From NCBI RefSeq assembly GCF_009688945.1, contig NZ_AP021874.1:1674001-1738000 (forward strand): a stretch of DNA of 64,000 bases, read 5' to 3'. This document shows positions 1-8,361 of this stretch, in pieces. The stretch is from Desulfosarcina alkanivorans. GTDB taxonomy: Bacteria; Desulfobacterota; Desulfobacteria; Desulfobacterales; Desulfosarcinaceae. The notes under the pieces were generated by a model. That model had not been told where the DNA came from. It ran no database searches and saw only the letters and a program-made list of their open reading frames with translations. The translations under genes were made by a program, and so were the position numbers. The stretch's first letter is position 1. Every line of letters begins with the position of its first letter.

Positions 1-1
1 C

Positions 2-451
2 GCCCTTGCCCTTTCCCGGTCGTCCGGCAGCCGGGTGGCGCTGGTGTTCGGCCGCGAGGACAGGGGCCTTCACACCAGCGAACTTGACCTGTGCCAGTTC
101 TTTGTCACCATTCCTACCGACAGCGCCTATCCCTCCATGAACCTGTCCCATGCGGTCGCCCTGATGCTCTACGGGCTTCACCGGGCGGCCATGGACGCCG
201 AACAGGTTTCCGACGGCGGCCAGGTGCCCGCACCGGCCAAAGATGTGGAGAATATGTTCCAGCACATGCGCCGGACCCTGTTGGCCGCCGACTACCTGGA
301 CCCCCAGAACCCGGATCACATTTTACGGGCTTTCAGGCGCCTGTTCGGCCGCACCGGTCTCAATGACCGGGAGGTACGCATTCTTCAGGGGTTATGGAGC
401 CGGATTGACTGGATCGAGGGGGAACGCAGAAAACTGTCCGAAAAAAAATGA
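2..451 (+). CDS. TrmJ/SpoU-family RNA 2'-O-methyltransferase, 3' part only
   Basis: The reading frame is open from the first bases of the window, so the N-terminus lies upstream. About 149 C-terminal residues are present. The two late SPOUT (TrmH/TrmJ) motifs are visible: the cofactor-binding stretch VALVFGREDRGL and the knot motif IPTDSAYPSMNLSHAV. Such enzymes methylate the 2'-hydroxyl of tRNA or rRNA using S-adenosylmethionine. The C-terminal extension, with a helical FGRTGLNDREV segment, resembles the tail of TrmJ (tRNA Nm32), which is my preferred reading. Another SpoU member remains possible because the N-terminal motif cannot be seen. Confidence 0.85.
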   Translation, partial: ALALSRSSGSRVALVFGREDRGLHTSELDLCQFFVTIPTDSAYPSMNLSHAVALMLYGLHRAAMDAEQVSDGGQVPAPAKDVENMFQHMRRTLLAADYLDPQNPDHILRAFRRLFGRTGLNDREVRILQGLWSRIDWIEGERRKLSEKK

Positions 452-475
452 AGACCGGGGCAATAAACGGATCGA

Positions 476-667
476 TCACGCCAGTTTGAAAGCCACGACC
501 ACCAGCCCCACCACAATGCTGATGATAAAGAAAAAACTCTCATTGTTGCGCATGGCGTCCGCCAGGGTTCCCCCGGTGCGTTTGACTTCGGAGTAGGCCG
601 ATAAAAAGGCCAGGCCCATGACCAGCCAGAAAACCATGACGGTCAGTATCAGCGTCTGTGTGTTCAT
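476..667 (-). CDS. small two-helix inner-membrane protein
   Basis: This encodes 63 residues with two hydrophobic segments, residues 4-22 (LILTVMVFWLVMGLAFL) and 44-61 (FFFIISIVVGLVVVAF), joined by a short basic loop. A longer frame reaches 721, but the ATG at 667 is preceded by a good GGAGAG ribosome site at 7-8 bases, so I take the shorter start. I do not recognise the family and assign no function. A sigma-70-like promoter lies upstream at 835-864 on the same strand. Confidence 0.6.
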   Translation of the reverse strand: MNTQTLILTVMVFWLVMGLAFLSAYSEVKRTGGTLADAMRNNESFFFIISIVVGLVVVAFKLA

Positions 668-834
668 CTTATTGCTCTCCGGAAATACCTTTTGGGTGGC
701 GGCGTGCGAGTCCGTGTGCATTCGAAAACGACATTCCCGGACCGGCAGCGGGCGCTTCTGCCCTGCCCCTCACCCTGCCACGATGTCCCCAGCATAACGA
801 TCAGGAACACAGGCTGTCATTTTTTACAGTCCGT

Positions 835-864
835 TATTTAAGGCCAAAGGCGGCCAATTGTCAA
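835..864 (-). promoter_or_regulatory. sigma-70-type promoter for the small membrane protein
   Basis: Read on the minus strand, TTGACA (864-859) is followed by an 18-base spacer and TAAATA (840-835). It would give a leader of roughly 160 bases before the start at 667. It is recognised by sequence match only. Confidence 0.45.
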
Positions 865-923
865 AATGAAAAATGAAATCGAGGGGAAGGCGCCGCCCAC
901 GACACGGCTGGCGGGGCCACGGC

Positions 924-951
924 CCGGGAGGATATTGCCTTATCCTCCCGG
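924..951. other. perfect 11-bp hairpin in a gene-poor stretch (668-1257)
   Basis: CCGGGAGGATA at 924-934 is exactly complementary to TATCCTCCCGG at 941-951, with a 6-base loop. Neither side carries a U tract, so this is not a normal intrinsic terminator. The surrounding 590 bases hold no gene I can support. A minus-strand frame at 940-1257 exists but lacks a ribosome site and any family resemblance. Confidence 0.5.
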
Positions 952-1257
952 ATTCGCTAAAACCTGTTCATGGAAAACGCCCCCAGGCCCTTCAAGGGTA
1001 AAACCCGTCGACAGAACCTGAACGGAACCGCCGAAAAAACGGATCGTCTGGAAAAAGCCGACCCGGGCCGTAAAAAAGGGTGAGCCCCCGAGTACATTGG
1101 GGATCGTTGGGGGCTCAAGGAGTGAAAGGAGGTAAGAATGGAAGCTGAGCATGTTTTCATCTTCCGACATTATAGAGCCCCGACGTGCTGAAAAGTTACA
1201 GCACGGTGCCGGGTTAATGTATTTTTTAAACCGAAACCTTCCAGAAAAGGCACGCAA

Positions 1258-1572
1258 ATGGCCAAACTCACACCCGCCAACATGAATCTGTTCAAACGCA
1301 TCGCCGAAGACCTGCGCCTGCTGTTAATGCTGATTCGCGACTACGCGGGCGGGCGCTACCGCCGCGTCTCGCCGATTTCAGGCGTCATCTTCGTCCTGAC
1401 GGTTGCCTACCTGCTGGTGCCCACGGATCTGATCAGCGATTTTATCCCCGGCCTGGGGCAACTGGATGATGCCGCATTTCTGCTGGCCTGCCTCTATTTT
1501 CTTGAAAAGGATCTTTACCGCTATCGGGACTGGAAAGACGGGAGCCCACCAGAGGAAGGGCCCACGGATTGA
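1258..1572 (+). CDS. YkvA-type DUF1232 membrane protein
   Basis: This is a 104-residue protein with a single DUF1232 (YkvA) domain. The signature is the segment around residues 40-75, where PISGVIFVLTVAYLLVPTDL leads into ISDFIPGLGQLDDA. The family has one or two short membrane helices, and its function is not established. The start is an ATG preceded by AGAAAAGG. The last residues are acidic and low in complexity. The gene stands alone between a non-coding stretch and a convergent operon. Confidence 0.8.
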   Translation: MAKLTPANMNLFKRIAEDLRLLLMLIRDYAGGRYRRVSPISGVIFVLTVAYLLVPTDLISDFIPGLGQLDDAAFLLACLYFLEKDLYRYRDWKDGSPPEEGPTD

Positions 1573-1750
1573 CCGCCACCGGGTGCCGGGCGACCCGACA
1601 CCCCATGAGATTGACGCGCAACTCGGAATCAGGGCATTCACATCCCTGAAAAATGGGGTCTCGCCCGTGCAGGCCGCAGGAGCACGGACATGGCCGTTTT
1701 CACCGGGAAAGCGTATTCCCCATGCGGGTATCCGGTGGGCACGATTTCAT

Positions 1751-2725
1751 TTATTTCAGTTTTTCCAGGGCCTCTTGTGCCGCCGACTGAACTTCGTCAT
1801 CGTAATCGCCGGTGACCACGGCGGTTAAAAAGGGCAGCGCCGCCCGGTTTCCCGACTCACCGATGACGTGCAGCAGGTCGCCCTTGACCATGTCGTCCAC
1901 CTCGGCAAAAACCGCCACCAGCGGATCGAGAATGCCGCCGGCCAGCACCGCATCCTCCTCGGCCAGGGTTTCGAATGCCACCATGGCGCCCAATCGCACG
2001 GACCAGCGAGGGTGGATCAACAGTTCGACAAAGGCGGGGAAAATCTTTTTCCGGTGAGCCATCATCCGCGACACCTCCGCGGCGTTGCCGTCTTCGACCA
2101 TGCCCTTCAGCGCCTCGACGCCCAGACTGGCAGGATCCCGGTCCAGCATCAGGGTGACCAGTTCACCGGCATCCACGGACCCGGTCCAGCGAAACTGCTC
2201 ATCGAGAAGCACCGTGGGTGCGGAACTGATGCGATCTTCCCGGGCGGCATCCGGAAACAGCTCCCCGTCGACCACCGTGACCCGGACCTGTTCGTTGCAG
2301 GCGGCAAGTCCCAGCAGCGTGGATACGGTGGCGGGGCAAAAGGGACAGTGGGACGTAATGTATACCTTGATCAGCGCCGGTACGCTCAGCCTGGCCAGCC
2401 GCGCGCGCACATCCGGTGCGATGCGGTCGGCCAGCCGGTCGCCGTCACCCAAAACGGCCAAAAAGGGTTCCAGTTCCCGGTCCAGGGGCAGGGCCTGGTA
2501 GGCCACATGGCCGCCGATAAAAAAGGTGGGCCGCTGGACGGCCGCATCCTTGTCTTTTTTCAACCGAACCGCCGGCGCCAGTTCGGCCATCTGCCGGGCA
2601 AACGCCTCGAAGGAGGCATCCATCGAGTGGCCCCTGGCGGCATATCGAAGGGTGATGTCGCCGTCGAGCCCCCTTCCCCATTGCCGGATCTGCGTTTTTT
2701 CCAGGTCATTCACTGATTTCATCAT
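1751..2725 (-). CDS. glutaredoxin-like (PDO-type) protein with C-terminal HEAT repeats
   Basis: About 324 residues. The middle carries a thioredoxin-fold unit with a CPFC active site in YITSHCPFCPATVSTL, followed by the cis-proline loop SSAPTVLLDE. The region before it looks like a second, catalytically silent thioredoxin fold, as in archaeal-type protein disulfide oxidoreductases. The last ~110 residues are helical repeats of HEAT type (LLIHPRWSVRLGAMVAFETL and IGESGNRAALPFLTAVV). I choose the ATG at 2725 because it overlaps the TGA of the upstream NUDIX gene (ATGA coupling). A role in thiol/disulfide exchange is inferred from the fold; the partner is unknown. Confidence 0.75.
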   Translation of the reverse strand: MMKSVNDLEKTQIRQWGRGLDGDITLRYAARGHSMDASFEAFARQMAELAPAVRLKKDKDAAVQRPTFFIGGHVAYQALPLDRELEPFLAVLGDGDRLADRIAPDVRARLARLSVPALIKVYITSHCPFCPATVSTLLGLAACNEQVRVTVVDGELFPDAAREDRISSAPTVLLDEQFRWTGSVDAGELVTLMLDRDPASLGVEALKGMVEDGNAAEVSRMMAHRKKIFPAFVELLIHPRWSVRLGAMVAFETLAEEDAVLAGGILDPLVAVFAEVDDMVKGDLLHVIGESGNRAALPFLTAVVTGDYDDEVQSAAQEALEKLK

Positions 2726-3174
2726 GCCGGTTTCCCAAAGTTGAATTTTTCCGATAGCAGGCGACGGGTGGCAGGATTCACCGGCAGCCGGCCCAGTGCA
2801 TCTTCTCCGATCCAGCACGCATCGGCCGCATCATCGCCGGCCCGGGGCACACCGCTGACATACTCGGCCGCCAGGTCAACAATCACATAGTGATATTTCA
2901 CCGCCCCACGGTGGTCTTTTTCAATGGCTTCGAAAACGAGGACCGGATCGCCGGCCCGGACCACCACACCGGTCTCTTCCAGAACCTCCCGTTCGGCCGC
3001 CGCCCGAAGGGTTTCCCCCAGCCGGACGCTGCCGCCGGGGATGGCCCACGTGCCCCGGGAGGGTGAATTGCCGCGCCGGACCAGCAGTACGGCATTCCCC
3101 TTGAAAACCACCGCCCCCACCGCCGGCCGGGGTGCATCAGGGTAGATTCGGGATGGGGGGGATTGATTTTTCAT
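2722..3174 (-). CDS. NUDIX hydrolase
   Basis: About 150 residues from the ATG at 3174 (an upstream ATG at 3222 would add 16). A complete NUDIX box is present, from GGSVRLGETL through REVLEETGV, with the REVLEE metal-binding glutamates. NUDIX enzymes cleave nucleoside diphosphates linked to another moiety. The N-terminal pattern AVGAVVFKGNAVLLVRRGN is that of the MutT/ADP-ribose pyrophosphatase-like group, but the substrate cannot be read from sequence. It is translationally coupled to the downstream glutaredoxin/HEAT gene, so the two proteins are probably made together. Confidence 0.85.
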   Translation of the reverse strand: MKNQSPPSRIYPDAPRPAVGAVVFKGNAVLLVRRGNSPSRGTWAIPGGSVRLGETLRAAAEREVLEETGVVVRAGDPVLVFEAIEKDHRGAVKYHYVIVDLAAEYVSGVPRAGDDAADACWIGEDALGRLPVNPATRRLLSEKFNFGKPA

Positions 3175-3354
3175 AGCGTACTCGGGTTTCCTGCCACCGT
3201 GCACCATCGGTGGTATCACCATTTGCCGGCGGCTTCAATTTGAAATTGAAATCAAGGCCCGTCCGGCATCATTGACGCTACCCGCAAATTCTGATAGCTG
3301 CAGCAGCATTGCATTCACCCTACAGCAATCAGACAGGACAGGATAAACCGCTTT

Positions 3355-4497
3355 ATGGATATGCTGCTGGAAGAAAAACACCGTGCCGTCCGCCAGTCGG
3401 TTCGCCGGTTCTGTGATCGGGAGCTTCGTCCGATTGCCTCCCGGATCGACCAGGAGGCCCGATTTCCCTGGGAGGTGGTCGAAAAAATGGCCCGGCTGGG
3501 CTATTTCGGCATCCAAGTCCCCAAAACCCTGGGCGGCGCCGACCTGGACGCCGTCAGCTATGCCATCATCGTCGAAGAAATCTCCAGGGTCAGCGGGGCC
3601 ATCGGCTTGTGTGTCAGCGTACACAACAGCGTGGCCGTATACCCCATTATGACCTTCGGCACCCGGGAACAGATCGAGCGCTGGATCCCCCCTCTGGCCG
3701 GCGGGCAGAAGATCGGGGCCTTCTGCCTCACCGAACCCAACGCCGGATCCGATGCCGGCGGCATCGAAGCCACGGCCCTGGCCGACGGTGACGACTACCG
3801 GGTAAACGCCAATAAGGTCTTCGTGACCAACGGGGGCATCGCCGACGTCTGCCTTATTTTCTGCCGGACCGACCCGGCAGCAGGACGCCGTGGTATCAGC
3901 GTGGTGGTGGCCGAACGCGGGGCCACCGGTTTTGTCGTGGGAGACCTGGAAGACCTGTGCGGCATGCGGGCCAACCCGGTCTGCTCCATCCGATTAAACG
4001 ACTGCCGGGTGCCGAAAGCCAATCGATTGGCCGGGGAAGGCATGGGGCTTAAAATCGGTCTGGCAGCGCTGGATACCGGCCGCATGGGAATCGGCGCCCA
4101 GGCCGTGGGAATCGCCCAGGCGGCGCTGGAGGAGGCGGTGCGTTACGCCCGGCAGCGTCATCAGTTCGGGGTCCCCATCAATCGACATCAGGCCATCCAG
4201 ACCATGATCGCCGACATGGCCACCCAGGTGGACGCCGCGCGGCTGATGGTCTATCGGGCTGCCGCGCTGAAAGACAGGCGTCTGCCCTTTTCAAAAGCGG
4301 CGGCCATGGCCAAGCTGTTCGCCTCCGAAACCGCCACCCGGGTAACCGACCTGGCCGTCCAGATCCACGGCGGTTACGGATACAGCAAATCATACCCGGT
4401 GGAACGGTATTACCGGGACGCACGGGTGACCCGCATTTACGAAGGCACCTCGGAAATCCACCGCATGGTCATAGCCAAAAGCGTGATGGAGGAATGA
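3355..4497 (+). CDS. acyl-CoA dehydrogenase
   Basis: 380 residues, the normal length for a short- or medium-chain acyl-CoA dehydrogenase. Visible family features are the first signature GAFCLTEPNAGSDAGG, the FAD-contacting stretch RHQFGVPINRHQAIQ, the second signature QIHGGYGYSKSYPVERYYRD and the catalytic-base loop RIYEGTSEIHR. The enzyme makes the alpha-beta double bond of an acyl-CoA and hands electrons to electron-transfer flavoprotein. An EtfB and an EtfA-fusion gene follow on the same strand about 190 bases downstream, which makes them its likely electron acceptor. Chain-length preference is not determinable here. Confidence 0.93.
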   Translation: MDMLLEEKHRAVRQSVRRFCDRELRPIASRIDQEARFPWEVVEKMARLGYFGIQVPKTLGGADLDAVSYAIIVEEISRVSGAIGLCVSVHNSVAVYPIMTFGTREQIERWIPPLAGGQKIGAFCLTEPNAGSDAGGIEATALADGDDYRVNANKVFVTNGGIADVCLIFCRTDPAAGRRGISVVVAERGATGFVVGDLEDLCGMRANPVCSIRLNDCRVPKANRLAGEGMGLKIGLAALDTGRMGIGAQAVGIAQAALEEAVRYARQRHQFGVPINRHQAIQTMIADMATQVDAARLMVYRAAALKDRRLPFSKAAAMAKLFASETATRVTDLAVQIHGGYGYSKSYPVERYYRDARVTRIYEGTSEIHRMVIAKSVMEE

Positions 4498-4502
4498 GGA
4501 CC

Positions 4503-4625
4503 AAAGGGTTCAAGGATTCCAGGGGCCATGGATCCAAAGGAAATGGCAGACATGCGTATAAATGGGTTTTATTTCGTATTGGTTTTCTCCCGGACCCTTG
4601 CCCCCTCGAATCCTTGAACCCTTTT
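4503..4625. repeat. REPIN-like inverted pair of repeat family A
   Basis: The arm 4503-4519 (AAAGGGTTCAAGGATTC) is a perfect inverted match to 4609-4625. The similarity continues inward for about another 15 bases with a few mismatches (AGGGGCCATGGATCC against AGGGGGCAAGGGTCC). About 90 bases lie between the 17-bp arms. Related single units lie at 12041-12066 and 47650-47682. It sits between the acyl-CoA dehydrogenase and etfB. Confidence 0.7.
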
Positions 4626-4689
4626 GCGTTAAACTGTACGCGTGAAGTTGATCCGGATGTTAAAACCAACCGGCCTTAGGAGAATCGCA

Positions 4690-5460
4690 TTGCACATCAT
4701 CGTCAGCATCAAGTCCGTGGTCACCGAGGCGCCCAGGGGGGAAATTGTTCGCACGGCCGATAAAAGCGTCCTCAACCCCTTTGACCGGCCGGCTCTGGAG
4801 GTGGCCCTCCAGTTAAAGGAGACGCACGGGGGGTCGGTAACCGCACTCTCCATGGGGCCGCCCACCGCCGAAGCCAGCCTGCGGGAAGCCCTGGCCGCCG
4901 GTGCAGACCGTGCCGTCCTGCTGTGCGATCCCGCCCTGGCCGGGTCCGACACCCTGGCCACAGCCACCGCCCTGTCTGCCGGGGCGCAATACCTGTCGCC
5001 TTTCGACCTGATGCTTTTCGGAACACGGACAGCGGACAGCGATACCGGCCAGGTCGGCCCCCAGACCGCCGTGTTGCTGGGCCTTCCCATGGTAACCGGA
5101 ACGACCCGCATCGACGGCCCCCCTGACCGTCTGATCGTGGAACGGAAAGTGGACGGGTTCGAAGAGCGCTATGAAGTGGCCACCCCGGCGACGCTCACCA
5201 TCCATCCGTCGGCGGCCGTCCCCCGGGATCCGTCGCTGGGAGGGCTCGCGTCGGCGTTCGATGACATGCCCGTGGAAACGATATCCATCGCACAGATGGG
5301 TCTCGATCCGTCGCTGGTGGGCGATGCCGGATCACCCACGCGGGTGCTGTCCATCAAACCGGTCAAAAGGAAGCGCACCTGCCAATGGATCGAGGGCACA
5401 CCGGTGATGCAGGCCGATGCACTGGTCCGGCAGCTGGTGGATAAGGGGCTGATCGGCTGA
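4690..5460 (+). CDS. etfB: electron transfer flavoprotein beta subunit
   Basis: About 256 residues. EtfB features are the N-terminal strand HIIVSIKSVV, the stretch VLNPFDRPALEVALQLKE and the nucleotide-binding segment GTRTADSDTGQVGPQTAVLL. I place the start at the TTG at 4690, seven bases after an AGGAG at 4678-4682, because it yields the usual EtfB N-terminus. An ATG at 4642 would add 16 residues with no counterpart in the family. EtfB binds AMP and pairs with EtfA to shuttle electrons from acyl-CoA dehydrogenases. Here its partner is the fused EtfA gene immediately downstream. Confidence 0.9.
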   Translation: MHIIVSIKSVVTEAPRGEIVRTADKSVLNPFDRPALEVALQLKETHGGSVTALSMGPPTAEASLREALAAGADRAVLLCDPALAGSDTLATATALSAGAQYLSPFDLMLFGTRTADSDTGQVGPQTAVLLGLPMVTGTTRIDGPPDRLIVERKVDGFEERYEVATPATLTIHPSAAVPRDPSLGGLASAFDDMPVETISIAQMGLDPSLVGDAGSPTRVLSIKPVKRKRTCQWIEGTPVMQADALVRQLVDKGLIG

Positions 5461-5511
5461 CCGCAAACGAACGGGGATATTGCCCGGCTGATTAAAAAGG
5501 CCATCCCAGTG

Positions 5512-7176
5512 ATGAAACGGGAATCGAAAAGGAGCCTCCAGGCGACAACCATGACCAACGCGACAACGAAAGAGATCTGGGTATTCGGCGACCTTCGCAG
5601 CCGCCCCTTGCTGGACGCGAGCCTCAAGGTGGTGAGCAAGGCCAGGGCCCTGGCCCGAAAAACTGAAGACCGGGTGGTCATGTTCATTCTGACTGCGGGC
5701 AAAACCGGTCTGTTGACCGTTTCAGAAGACGAGGCCTGCACCGTTCAGGGATCTGTGGAAGAAGACGCCTTCGCCTGGGGAGCGGATACGGTGCGCTTCC
5801 TTGAAAACGAACGCCTCTCCACGCCGACCGCGCATCTGTTTGCCGACATGCTGGGGCCCGTGTTCGCGGACCAGTCGCCCCGGCTGGTGCTGTTTCCCCT
5901 CACCGATTTCGGCCGGGACCTGGCCGCCCGCGTGGCGGCACGGGCGCGGGCCGGGCTGATTGCGGACTGCGTCGACCTCCAGGCGGACCCAAAAGGGAGG
6001 ATTGTGGGTCTCTGTCCGGCCTGGGGAGGCGAAATCATGTCGGAGATTACCTACGCCCCCGGCCACGGCACCGGCTATGCCACCGTACAGTCCCACGGGG
6101 CAGCCGGTGAAAAAGAACCGGACCGGACCGGCCGGGTCGAGCATATTCAACTGGCGGATATCCCCGAGGCCAGCGGAATCCGTCTGGTTTCCAGCAAGCC
6201 TGCCCCCCTGACCGATGAAGATCTCGAGAACGCCGGCACCGTCGTGGTGGGGGGGGCCGGGCTGGGCAGCATGGAGAATTTCGGGCAGGTGCGGCAATTG
6301 GCCGCCGCCATGGCCGGCCAGGTGGCCGCCACCCGGCCGCCGGTGCTGGACCACTGGGTGGCAGAGGACCGGCTCATCGGCCAGACTGGCAAAACCGTCC
6401 GCCCGGATCTGCTGTTTTCCGTGGGGACCTCGGGTGCTGTCCAGTATACGGCCGGCATCACGGAATCCGGTACCATCGTGGCCATAAACCGGGACCCCGC
6501 CGCGCCCATTTTCAGACTGGCGGATATCGGCGTGGTGGCCGATGCACCCACATTTCTCCCCCTGCTGATCGCCCGGGTCCGGCAGGCGGTCCTGCGCCGC
6601 CTGGCCGATGACATATGCAGCGACGTCCCGGTGCCCGTCAAAGGGAGCCGATTTGGAGAAAAAATCCGGGCATTGCGCGAGGCCCAGGACTGGTCTCGGG
6701 AACACCTGGCTGAAACCACCGGCCAGACGCCGGAATTCATTGCCGGTGTGGAATCCGGCGAAATCGCCCCGCCTGTGGCGTTTATCCTCCGCCTCTCCGG
6801 TGCCTACGGCGTGGATCCGGGCACCTTTCTGAACTCTCAAGAGAAGGAACGGATCCGTGACCAGCGGACCCGGGCATACGTCAACCGGACACGCAACTAT
6901 TCCTATCGGACATTGACCTCCGGTGCCGAACACGACCACCTGCGGGCCTTTATGGTGACCGTCGAGCCGCACCACGATCACAAGCCGGTGGCCTACAAGC
7001 ATGAGGGTGAGGAGTTCATCTTTGTGATGGAAGGCGAATTGGAATTCACTCTGGGCAGCCGGGTGCATACATTGAAACGAGGGGAATCCATCCACTTCCA
7101 CTCCAATACCCCACACAAGCTCAAGAGCCTGTCCGCGGAGGTGACGCGATGCCTGGTGATTCTTTACACGATTTAA
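5512..7176 (+). CDS. EtfA fused to an XRE helix-turn-helix and a cupin domain
   Basis: About 554 residues, against roughly 320 for ordinary EtfA. Residues ~18-220 form the EtfA N-terminal domain. Residues ~235-360 form the FAD domain, with its motifs AGLGSMENFGQVRQLAAAM, IGQTGKTVRPDLLFSVGTSG and AINRDPAAPIF, so flavin binding looks intact. Residues ~377-435 are an XRE/Cro helix-turn-helix (SRFGEKIRALREAQDWSREH then FIAGVESGEIAPP). Residues ~465-554 are a cupin_2 barrel (KHEGEEFIFVMEGELEFTLG then GESIHFHSNTPHKL). There is no frame break between the parts. An inner ATG at 5551 is an alternative start. HTH-cupin pairs are normally stand-alone metabolic regulators, so a flavin-linked DNA-binding role is a possible inference, not shown. 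Confidence 0.9.
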   Translation: MKRESKRSLQATTMTNATTKEIWVFGDLRSRPLLDASLKVVSKARALARKTEDRVVMFILTAGKTGLLTVSEDEACTVQGSVEEDAFAWGADTVRFLENERLSTPTAHLFADMLGPVFADQSPRLVLFPLTDFGRDLAARVAARARAGLIADCVDLQADPKGRIVGLCPAWGGEIMSEITYAPGHGTGYATVQSHGAAGEKEPDRTGRVEHIQLADIPEASGIRLVSSKPAPLTDEDLENAGTVVVGGAGLGSMENFGQVRQLAAAMAGQVAATRPPVLDHWVAEDRLIGQTGKTVRPDLLFSVGTSGAVQYTAGITESGTIVAINRDPAAPIFRLADIGVVADAPTFLPLLIARVRQAVLRRLADDICSDVPVPVKGSRFGEKIRALREAQDWSREHLAETTGQTPEFIAGVESGEIAPPVAFILRLSGAYGVDPGTFLNSQEKERIRDQRTRAYVNRTRNYSYRTLTSGAEHDHLRAFMVTVEPHHDHKPVAYKHEGEEFIFVMEGELEFTLGSRVHTLKRGESIHFHSNTPHKLKSLSAEVTRCLVILYTI

Positions 7177-7223
7177 AAGCGTGAGGGCAGAGCGACGAGA
7201 CTGGCTTTAATGCACAGGGAACC

Positions 7224-8345
7224 ATGAACGGGGAAAAAAGACCCTACATCGGCGTCGCCGTCATCGTTGTCCGCAATGGGCGGGTACTGCTGGGAAAGCG
7301 TAAAAATGCCCACGGCGCCGGCACCTGGCAGTTCCCCGGCGGCCACCTCGAGTACGGCGAATCCATCGAGGACTGCGCCCGGCGGGAACTGTTCGAAGAG
7401 ACCGGCCTGGCCGTCGTCAGCATGCGGCGGGGGCCCTATACCAATGATTTTTTTGAAGACGAACAAAAGCACTACGTGACGCTTTTCGTGGTTGCCGACC
7501 GCACGACCGGCGAGGCCTGTTTAAAGGAACCGGACAAGTGCGACGGCTGGGAATGGTTCCCCTGGTCGGACCTGCCCCAACCCCATTTTCTTCCCGTCAC
7601 CAACCTGCTGGCGCAAAATTTCACACCTGCCGGGTCGCCATCGCCGGCATCCTTCATAAAAAACGAGATGGCCGCCATGGCCAGCCGGGAAGCAGCGAAG
7701 GCGCTGCGCCGTTTTTTCAAAACCGGACCCGGCGGCTACGCAGAAGGGGACGTGTTCATCGGGATCAAGGTTCCCGAATTGCGAAAACTGGCCAGAACAT
7801 ACCGCAACGAAGACATGGCCGTGGTCCTGGATCTGCTTCGGTCTCCTGTCCACGAGCACCGCCAGTTAGCCCTGTTCCTGCTGATCCGGCACTTCCGAAA
7901 GGCCGGCTCGGAGGAACAGGCCGGCATCGTCGACCTCTACCTGTCACATACCCGCTACGTGAACAACTGGGATCTGGTGGACTGTTCCGCACATACGATC
8001 GTCGGTGCGTTCCTGCTGGACCGGGACAGGGGAATCCTCTACCGGCTGGTTCGATCCCCGCATTTATGGGAACGGCGGATTGCCATCGTGGCCACCTGGC
8101 ATTTCATCCGCAACGGGCAGGTGGCCGACACCTTTAAACTGGCGGCCCTGCTGTTGACGGACACCGAGGATCTGATCCATAAATCCGTCGGATGGATGCT
8201 CCGGGAAGCGGGCAAGCACGATGAATCGGCCCTGCTGGCCTTTCTTGAGACCCATTATCGGCGAATGCCGCGAACCACCCTGCGATACGCCATCGAGCGG
8301 TTTCCTCAACCCCGTCGTCGATCATTGCTGAAAGGGATTTTTTAA
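7224..8345 (+). CDS. NUDIX hydrolase fused to an AlkD-like DNA alkylation repair domain
   Basis: 373 residues. Residues ~6-135 are a NUDIX domain with a complete box (FPGGHLEYGESIEDCARREL then FEETGL). After a short linker, residues ~150-373 match the AlkD-like HEAT-repeat DNA glycosylase family. That half carries NNWDLVDC, which holds the Trp and Asp used at the base-excision site of Bacillus AlkD, and WERRIAIVATWHF with the conserved Arg and Trp. AlkD removes bulky or cationic alkylpurines, and NUDIX enzymes clean nucleotide pools. Both halves look intact and in one frame. The start follows AGGGA. The PHP phosphatase gene follows after 16 bases, so they are probably co-transcribed. Confidence 0.88.
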   Translation: MNGEKRPYIGVAVIVVRNGRVLLGKRKNAHGAGTWQFPGGHLEYGESIEDCARRELFEETGLAVVSMRRGPYTNDFFEDEQKHYVTLFVVADRTTGEACLKEPDKCDGWEWFPWSDLPQPHFLPVTNLLAQNFTPAGSPSPASFIKNEMAAMASREAAKALRRFFKTGPGGYAEGDVFIGIKVPELRKLARTYRNEDMAVVLDLLRSPVHEHRQLALFLLIRHFRKAGSEEQAGIVDLYLSHTRYVNNWDLVDCSAHTIVGAFLLDRDRGILYRLVRSPHLWERRIAIVATWHFIRNGQVADTFKLAALLLTDTEDLIHKSVGWMLREAGKHDESALLAFLETHYRRMPRTTLRYAIERFPQPRRRSLLKGIF

Positions 8346-8361
8346 ATAGGGAGAAATAGCG

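Noticed and set aside
940..1257. A 105-codon minus-strand frame
   Set aside because: No ribosome site at either ATG, a stop inside a perfect hairpin and no family resemblance. Kept only as a note on the gene-free stretch.
4469..4669. A 66-codon minus-strand frame between the acyl-CoA dehydrogenase and etfB
   Set aside because: It is created by the two arms of the REPIN-like repeat and encodes only repeat sequence.
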